Assembly: GCA_026770025.1 (NCBI GenBank)
Contig: JAMXDE010000033.1
Span: 248,001 to 312,000, forward strand
Length of the DNA: 64,000 nt
Origin: Craspedostauros australis
Lineage: Eukaryota > Bacillariophyta > Bacillariophyceae > Mastogloiales > Achnanthaceae
Reading direction: 5' to 3'
Position 1 is the first letter of the stretch, and each line of letters begins with the position of its first letter. Both the position numbers and the translations under genes were made by a program. Below are positions 52,101 to 61,100 of the stretch, one piece after another. The notes under the pieces were generated by a model, which was not told the DNA's origin, searched no databases, and worked only from the letters and a program-made list of their open reading frames with translations.

Positions 52101-55100
52101 TGGCGCGAATCGAAGCGGAGGGAGTACCCGACGCCGAAATGGTGCTTCAGGAACAGGGTCGTGCCGGACGTGACGATGCGTCCCTTCTTGAGGATGGCGA
52201 CTCGGTCGCTAAGCAGATCGACTTCTTCGAGATGGTGCGAGCAGAGGATGATGCTGCGGTCCTTCTTCGCCTCGATGATCATGTCCCAGATGCCACGGCG
52301 GTTGTACGGATCAACGCCGGCGGTGGGTTCGTCGAGGAAGACGATTTCTGGATTGCCGAGCAAGGAGAGCGCGATGCAGACCTTGCGCTTCATTCCGCCG
52401 GAATACGTCTTGACTGGCTTGTCGCTGTCCTCGCTTGAGGTGAAGGCGATCTGGTCGATCAGACGCTGCGCTTCAGCATCGATCGCTTCGTCCAAGGATT
52501 GACCTGGTTCCATCGGGATGTCGCCACGAAGGCCAGCAAAGAGCTGCAAAGTTTCGCGGCAGGTCTCGTCTCCCAGCAGATTGTTGTGCTGCGGGCACAC
52601 ACCGATCTTACCACGGATGGCTTCGCTGCTGCCGTTTGGCTGCAAGTCGACCTTGCCATCGTGGAGGTTGTAACTGAGTTGGCCGGCCTGCAAGCGCTCT
52701 TCGCCCGAAAGGATCCGGATGGTCGTCGACTTTCCGGCTCCGTTGTGACCAAGCAACCCGAGGACAGAGCCACGCGACACGTCGAGGTCGAGACCGTTCA
52801 AGACCTCGACTGGAGCTGTCTTCTTGCACATGGGGCTTGCGTAGGTGTGCATGAGCCCTCGGACCTTCAGCAGGACTTCGCTGTCGCGTGGCAATGGTTC
52901 GAAGTTCGCTGCATCGGACTGTGCAGCGGCAGCATTGTCACCGTCATGGCCGCTGCTTCCGTTGGAATCGGTGTCGCCGCCGCGGAGAATGGTCAGAAAC
53001 GCCAGGCGAAGATCAGGCGAGGTCCAGACGACGATGATGATGCAGTAGAGAATCACTCCGCACAATTTTTGAAAGGACCGAAAAATTCTTGAAAAAATTG
53101 TCGCAATAAAAGACACGATTAAAAATAGAAGACAGCAACAAAACAACAAAAGACAACTAGCAACAACACGACGAAAAGAAGACGACGAAGACGACCAAGA
53201 TGACGAGCAAAGCTATCCAAACACCGCTTGAAGCCTACATTAGGACAATGGCAGCGAAGAAAGCAGAGCAGGACGAACAAAGGGCGAGGAATAAGGAAGG
53301 CGCAGGGAAAGAAAGTGGCGAAAAGGAGGAAGGAACGGAGGAGACAGAGGAGAATGACCGGAGGAAGGAGGGAAGCAAAGGGAACGCAGGATGCGCAGCA
53401 GGAGAGAAGTGCCTATGCAAAAGCAAAGCAAAGGCAGAGCTACGGTGCGCAGCATGCGGCGATCCAGTGCACGTGACGTGCAGTGTGGCTATAGTACCAA
53501 CAGGCCAACAGCAGGTACAGAAGGGGTTTGGGGCAGTATGCATGTTGTGTGTGGAAGAGCACCAACTGCGCGTGTCGAGAGCCTCGAAGAAAAGGAGCTA
53601 CATCACCGGAGCACAAGTGCGAATGGGACAGATCCTACGCAACCGATGGGACAAGATGGAAAAGGAGAAGAAGAGGGGAGACGAAGAGGCAAAGGACATG
53701 ACAGATGGGGGAGCACAACAGAGCAAGGACGACCAGGGCGCGGAGGAAGAAGGCAAAGGAGGAGAGGAAGAAGAGGAGGAAAACAGGGACGGAGGGAACA
53801 AGGGACAAGGAGACATCGTGGCTCAGCAACAAGAGGACGACACAGACACCGCAAAGGATGCAGAAGTGCAGCAAAATAGAAAAAGGGCAGAAACGAGCCC
53901 AAGGCACAGAAGCAGAACTGCGCAGCCAAGCAAGAGGCTGAACACCGACGACGCGGAACAAGAAGGGGAAGACGAACAACCAACCATGGACATAGAGGAC
54001 AGCGGATCGGAAGGCGTAGCTAAGTTCATCTATGCAGGCCCAGGAGAAATGGAAATCAGTGAGGATGAGAAAACACAAGTGGGCAATAACTCCAACATGG
54101 ATGAGAGGCAACATGAGATAGTACACCCGGAGGTCAATGTGATCACAAGACAACAAGACATCAAGTACTGTGACCTACAGCTGATGGTTAACGGAGGGGC
54201 AGGATCGGGCAACGTGAAGGTTGCGATGGACGCCGTGATAGGGTCATGCAAGGACTTTTTACGAGCCATCCAACAAGTCAATTCCACAGCCAAATTGCTA
54301 CCGTGGGACCTGAAAGCGGACTACACCAGGATCCATGCATTGGAAGATTTTCCTAACGACATGACTACGCTCAAGAAATTCTTCAAGGGTGCGAAGGCAC
54401 TGTATGGAGCGGTGAGGGAGAAGGCGTACTACAAGGTGCGAATCGAATGCGAAGGAAAAGTAAGTGAGATCACGGATGAGCTCGCAGACTTTTTCGCAGT
54501 AGACAAAGGGAGATTCACGGTAGCCAAAATACAGGCGGCATCGACAACAACTATTGGATGGCTTCTGTACTCGACAAGGCAGATCGGAGTGGACGAGCTG
54601 GAAGAAGAGCTCACAAGACTCGCAATGCGACCGATAGCAACAAATTGGAAGCGCATCTCTGACGGAACTAAATTTGATCCGGACAGAAACACCGAGAACG
54701 ATCCAAGGGCACTACACGTGGAAACGGCCACGGACGATAAAGATGTGGTAACAGAGACACTGATGCACTACTACAGCACGAAGTCGACGACCTTCCCGCT
54801 GGGAATCCGAATGAGGATGGTAACACCGCTGGCAGGAATAGTCAACACGGACGTGAGATCGGGGTGGTTCAAGCTACGAAGTCGGCAGGGTAAATGGTGC
54901 CAACAAGCACAAGCAGTGACATCCTACGACATCATACAAGAAACGCTGGACACGGTACCGTATGGCAAGAAACAAACGCTTCGGAACATGATCATGAAGA
55001 TCAAAGCAACAACAGGCAATACCAACACGCCACTGTTCACATCGGTCAACACGAAGTGGAGAGGCGCAGGTTACGTGTTCCAATTCCACCCTGAGAAAGA

Positions 55101-58100
55101 AATGGAGGCGAAGATGGTAGTCAAAGGCTTGTTGGTCCGGCTAGTAGCAGAACACGGTGATGTCATCAAGACGCTCTTTTCGTCGATGGCAATCACAGAA
55201 GCCAAGACCATGAGATGGGACCCAGGGACAAGCCGAGTGATTTCAGAGAAAGACAAAGCAGTGGAAGCGGCATTGGAAGGGGATGACGACATGCATTTCG
55301 TGCAAACAGAAGAGAACTTAGAAATTGAACAGGAACACCGGGAATGTGACATGGTGCCAGAAAGAGACTACGGCGACAACGACACTATCCCCTCGCTTCG
55401 AAATCAAGGAGAATGGAGAAAGATTGCAACGGAACAAGAGCGGCAGAAAGTTGCGGCAAGGAATGCGGCACTGCAGGACAGCGGATCCACGGGGACGAAA
55501 TCCAAGAAAACGACGCGAACCGAAGGAACGAGCAAAAGGTTGGTGTCAATTGAGGCAAAGATAGCGGAGATACTGGAGACAAGGACGCAACGATCAGCTT
55601 TGTCGACATTGTCTGGGAGCACGAGAAGGTCCAAAGACACGATGACGAAGGAGGTGAAGGAGATGAGGAAGCAGATGGAGCAGATGCAGGCGATGATGGC
55701 AGCAACGATGGAGGAAAACAGAAAGCTCAAAGAGAATTCGAGCAGTGCTCCAAGAGAGCAGGGAGTAAGGCCACCGGAGGCCCAGCGTACAGATAAGGAC
55801 AATCCGAAGGTTGACAGCCTGAGGGAGCCACGCGACATAACCGAAGCAGGCGACGCGCGAGCGAAGCCTGCGGAAGGTTGAACACAGAGGGCAGGGCCAA
55901 CCGTTGGTGGAAGCACAACAACAGAGCCCGAGCCAGAATGCGCCGGTGGCAAAAAAGGATTTACCGCATCCAAAATGCCACGGAGAGGAGGGAGACGAGA
56001 GAGATGAGACAGGGGATATTATGATGAGGAAGGCAGAGGGGAGAATGAGAATCGGGATGCAGAACTTTGGAGGTTTGAGACGAACGAAAGGAAACATCGA
56101 TGAAGGCTTGAAAAGGTGGATGAATGAAGGCGAGTTCGATGTATTCGGAGTAACCGAAGTGAATGTGGATTGGAGAGGAGTGAGAGAAGAGGACAGCCTA
56201 AAGAGCCGAACCAAAGAATGGTGGCCATCAGGAACAACACAAGTAACAACTGCCAACAATGAGAATGAAGAGACCGTCAAGAGCAAACAATGGGGAGGCA
56301 CAGCAATCATCAGTAGGTTCCAAGCAGCAGTGCGAATGATCAAATCAGGACAAGATGAGACGAAGCTGGGACGGTGGACGTGGCAACTCTACAGAGGTGC
56401 AAACCAACAAAGACTACGAGTAGTCGTAGCGTACAGACCATGTCGACCGAGAACAAAAGGGGTCCTCAACACATATGCGCAACACAGAAGGTACTACAAT
56501 GAGAAAGGAACGGATGTGGAACCAAGACACAAGATACTAGAGGATTTGACTGCAAAGGTGCAACAGTGGAGAAAGGAAGGAGAACATGTAGTAGTATTAA
56601 TGGACTGCAATGAAGACACAGGATCTACAAAGATGCAGGAGTTCTTGGACAACAGCGGACTACTCAATGCGATGACAAAGGCGGAAACCGACGCAAGCGC
56701 GACTGCAACACACAGGCTCGGAAAGAAGCCGATCGACGGAATCTTCGTGACCAAATCAATTCGAGTGGCTCGGGCAGGCATGACGCAGTGGGACGAAGGG
56801 ATCCAAGAGAGATGCGCTGATCATAGGTGCTTGTGGATTGAGGTGAGCATGCAAGCTGTGCTAGGACAGACGATGCCACCATTACGGAGAGCAGTAGCAC
56901 GAAGAGTGAAAACTGAAGACCCACGCATAGTTCAAAAATTCAATGCAGCATATGAGGCGTATCTGAAGAGTCACAACGCAAGAAACCGAGCGATAAGGCT
57001 GGAGAGAGAAGCAGAGGGTCAGTGGAACAAGAAGATGGAGGAGGAGGCGGAGGCGTTAGACAAGATACGGGTACAAGGAATCTGGGCAGCGGACAAACGC
57101 TGCAGGAAGCTTCGAATGGGAGGGATACCGTATTCGGACGAGTACAAACAGATAGAGGCAAGAATTGGCTTATGGAACAACATAGCGAGGCAAGCAAGAG
57201 GAAGGAAGGTGTCTACGTCTATGCTGCGACGGCTGGCAAGGAGAGCACAAGAGAAACGACGATTAGCGGAGCTACGACGAATGCAAGAAGAAGAGATACG
57301 TCACGAGCAAAAAGCGGCATACGAAGCACTCAAGACGTTCAGGGGGAGAGCGACGGAATCCAGAGCGAACTGGTTGGAAACTATCGCGGCGTCAAGGGCG
57401 GAACAGGAGGAAAAGAGAAAGGGGTCACGAACAGACAGGAAGAGAAGAACAACGCAACGAGGGAGCTGCACGGCATCGCAACTAAGACAACTACGAGGAA
57501 GGGAACAAACCAAGGAAATGTATCGACGGATAAGACGAGCTGCAGGTAACGACAGTCCAGGAGGCATATCGATGGTAATAGCGCCGGACCAACAAGGGGT
57601 GTGGCAGGAGCGAACGGAGCGCGACGACATAGAACGTGGTTGCATGGAAGAGAATCAACGAAGATTCCGGCAGACCGAAGATACTCCATTCATGCATGGG
57701 GAGCTAGCACGCGACTTCGGGTACCTCGGATTGACAACGGCAGCCCAAGACACATTGAGGGGATGTTATACAGCATCAAAATGGGTGGACGAAGGCGCGA
57801 GAAAGCTCATCCAAGGGCTGCGGTCAGTGGCAAATACCAAAATACCAGCAGGCATGACAACTGATGAGTTTCAATCAGGCTGGGCGAAGTGCAAGGAGGA
57901 TACATCGGCAGGACCGTCAGGGTTGCACTTTGGCCACTTCAAAGCCATAGCGCAGCACCGGGGCAATTCGGAGTTTGAAGCATGCATGTCATCTGTAGCG
58001 ATGAAGTCAGGGTACGCCTATGAAAGATGGAAGCAAGGAACTGATGTGGAGCTGATGAAAAAAGCGAACAGCTACAGGGTGGACAAGTTGCGTACCATCG

Positions 58101-61100
58101 TGCTGTTCGAAGCCGACTTCAACTTTTCGAATAAAGCCATCGGGAGAAAGGCGGCAGCACAGGCAGAGCGGCAAGGCGGATTCGCGGAAGAACAATACGG
58201 GAGCCGAAAAGGGCACAAGGCAGTGGAGCATGCATTGAACAAGCAGCTAACACTCGACTGGATGCGGCAAACCAGGACACCAGGGATGCTCTGCTCCAAC
58301 GATCTCAAGAGCTGTTATGACAGAATCACGCATTCAGTGGCGTCGATCGGGCTGCAGAGGCAAGGTATTGCCGAAACCGAGGTACGGAGCATGTTCACTA
58401 CACTGCAGCAACTCGAGCATTATATACGGACGGTATATGGCGACTCGAGGACGGCGTACAGCGGACGGGATTCGGCCAAACCGATGCAGGGAATATACCA
58501 AGGCAATGGAGCAGGGCCGGTCATATGGGCGGTGATATCGTCGCCTATGTTGGATATCATGCGGCAGGAAGATCACACGGCGAGGTTTGTGACGGCGGCT
58601 GGCCAAGAAAAGGTGACCATCGTCGGGTACGCATTCGTTGACGACACTGACTTGGTAGTCAATGCTAGGCAGAACGAAGGAATCACAGAGGCAGTCCAGC
58701 GCATGCAAGCGAGTGTGGATCAATGGGAGCAATTGGTACGAGCAACAGGAGGAGCATTGGTGGTGGAGAAAAGCATGTGGTGGGCCATCGATTTTGTGTG
58801 GCAGCAGAACGGCGAGTGGAGGTATGCACACAACGACGAAGTGGAGGCGGCGATATCAATGCGAGGCAACAGCAAGCAGCGCCAGAGCATGCCTCGCAGT
58901 AGCGTCAACGAGGCGTTTGAGACATTAGGAGTCAAGTTAGCACCAGATGGAAATGGGCAAGCGATCTACGAGGCGATCAAAGGGAAAGCGGAAGCATGGG
59001 CTGAGAAAGTGCGGACCAAGCGCATCCGGAAACAAGACGCTACAGCGGCGATGAACTCGGTGTTGCTGAAAAAGCTGGAGTACGTGCTACCGGTGGCGCA
59101 GCTGACGGAGGAAGAATGCGGGAAGGTCATGCAACCGGTGTGGAAAGTGATGATGTCGAAAATGGGGTACAACAAAGGATTCCCAAGAGCGATGATACAT
59201 GCCGGAGCCAGTCAGCTGGGAGCCGACGTTCACAGCTTACATACTACCCAGGTCGTGGAGCATGTGATGATGATTTTGGAGCACGGAGGACGGGGTACCA
59301 TGACCGGACGGCTGGTACGAGGAACGATAGAGGCGATGAAAGTCGAGATTGGTACAGGGCGCCCGCTATTCGAGTTACACTATGACAAGTGGAAATACTT
59401 GGCGACGCCGTGCTGGATGAAAACAGTATGGAAAGAAGCTCAGGAGTATGGCATTCAAATACAGGAGAAGACGAAAGGGGCGAGCAAAGTGCATGATCAT
59501 GACAAGTGGTTCATGGACGAGGCGTGGCAAGTGGGGTATTCAAACAGTCAATTGCAGAGGATTAACAGGTGCAGGATCTTGATGCGAGTAATGACGGTCG
59601 AGGATGTACAAGGAGGGGATGAAGTGTTCCATGTGCGGACGAGCAGAGGCAGATGGCGAGGGCGACAAGATATTAATTGGCCACGGCAGGGCGAGGTTCC
59701 CAAGCAAGATTGGGCCCTGTGGAGGAAAGCAGTGAAGGCAGTAAGGCAGAAGAGCAACAATCTGGAGCAAGCAGGACAACGACGTTGGTATGCAATATGG
59801 GCACCCAGCAAAGGAGCTGTGTGGACCAGGACAACAGAGGGCGAATGGCAGGAGTGGAGAGCCCAGGCTACGGACAGTGCGGGCTTGCAAGGGTTTCACC
59901 AAACGGGACGGAAGGTGCAGGCACAACGCATCCAAGGCCGAGAAGTGAAGCTGCGGGAAAAAGGTGGTAAAGTGTACGTGGTGGAGACCGGTCGCATATG
60001 TGAGCAAGAAGGGGAAGAGGCAGAGAGTGCGACAACAAGCAATCTTGGCGAGTGGATAGAGGCTGTACGCGAAGGCCGGGCAGTCATCAGCACCGACGGA
60101 TCGTTCAAGGACGGGGTGAGTGCGGCAGCGTTCTCTTTGAATGTGAGCGGGCGACGGGAAGGATGCATAAGGATGTCCGGGCCAGTACCAGGGCGGCCAG
60201 AAGTGCAAAGTGCATACCGAGCGGAGTTGGGCGGCATTTACAGGGCCATGAAAATGGTTCGGCGAGTGCTCGAGGAACAACAAGAGTCGTGGCCAAAGAC
60301 AGCGGCAATCGTGGTCGCGTGCGACAATAAAATGGCCGGAGTGCATGCGGTGACGTTCGACCGTGACGTACCGACAAGAGTTCAGCACTTCGACCTGTTG
60401 CGGGCCATACGGCACGAGCAAAGACGAATGCCGGTAGCGATGGTGTACAAGCACGTGTACGGTCACCAGCTTGAGCGGGAACGAGGGGTCGAAGTTGACG
60501 AGTTCTCGTTCTGGAATGACGACGTCGATAAGATGGCGGGAGCGGCCAGACAAACAATGGCACCGGGAAGAGATGCAGAGTGGAGCAAGGAGGAGTGGTC
60601 AGTCTGGATTGATGGCAAGAAGGTGTGCACGCGGGCGAAAGCGGAGCTGCGGGCGCATGTGGAAAAGCAAAAAACAGAGCGATGGCAGCGCCAGACACGG
60701 AAGCTCGACTCGGCCGACATCGCCGATATTGATGGCGAAGCTATACGAGCGGCTATGGGCGGCATCAGCCAGAGCCGGAAAAGATGGGTGGTGAAACATG
60801 CAGCGCACTTCGGACCAGTCGGGAGGAACATGCATAAATGGAAGTTCTGGAGCGATGGGCTGTGTCCAGTGTGCAAGTCTGAAGAAGAGACGACGGAGCA
60901 TGTGGTGAGATGCCAGCATCCGGCCGCAGTCCAGGTGCGCAATGCGGCAATGAAAGAATGGGAGGAGGAAATGCGAGCGTCGGCTGGCAATCCGCATATG
61001 GTACAAGAGATGGGGCGGCAGCTTCGGATGTGGATGGACGGAAGGGAAGCAGAGCCGCAAGGATGGTCAGAAGTACAGCAGGCCGTAGCGGCGCAGGCAC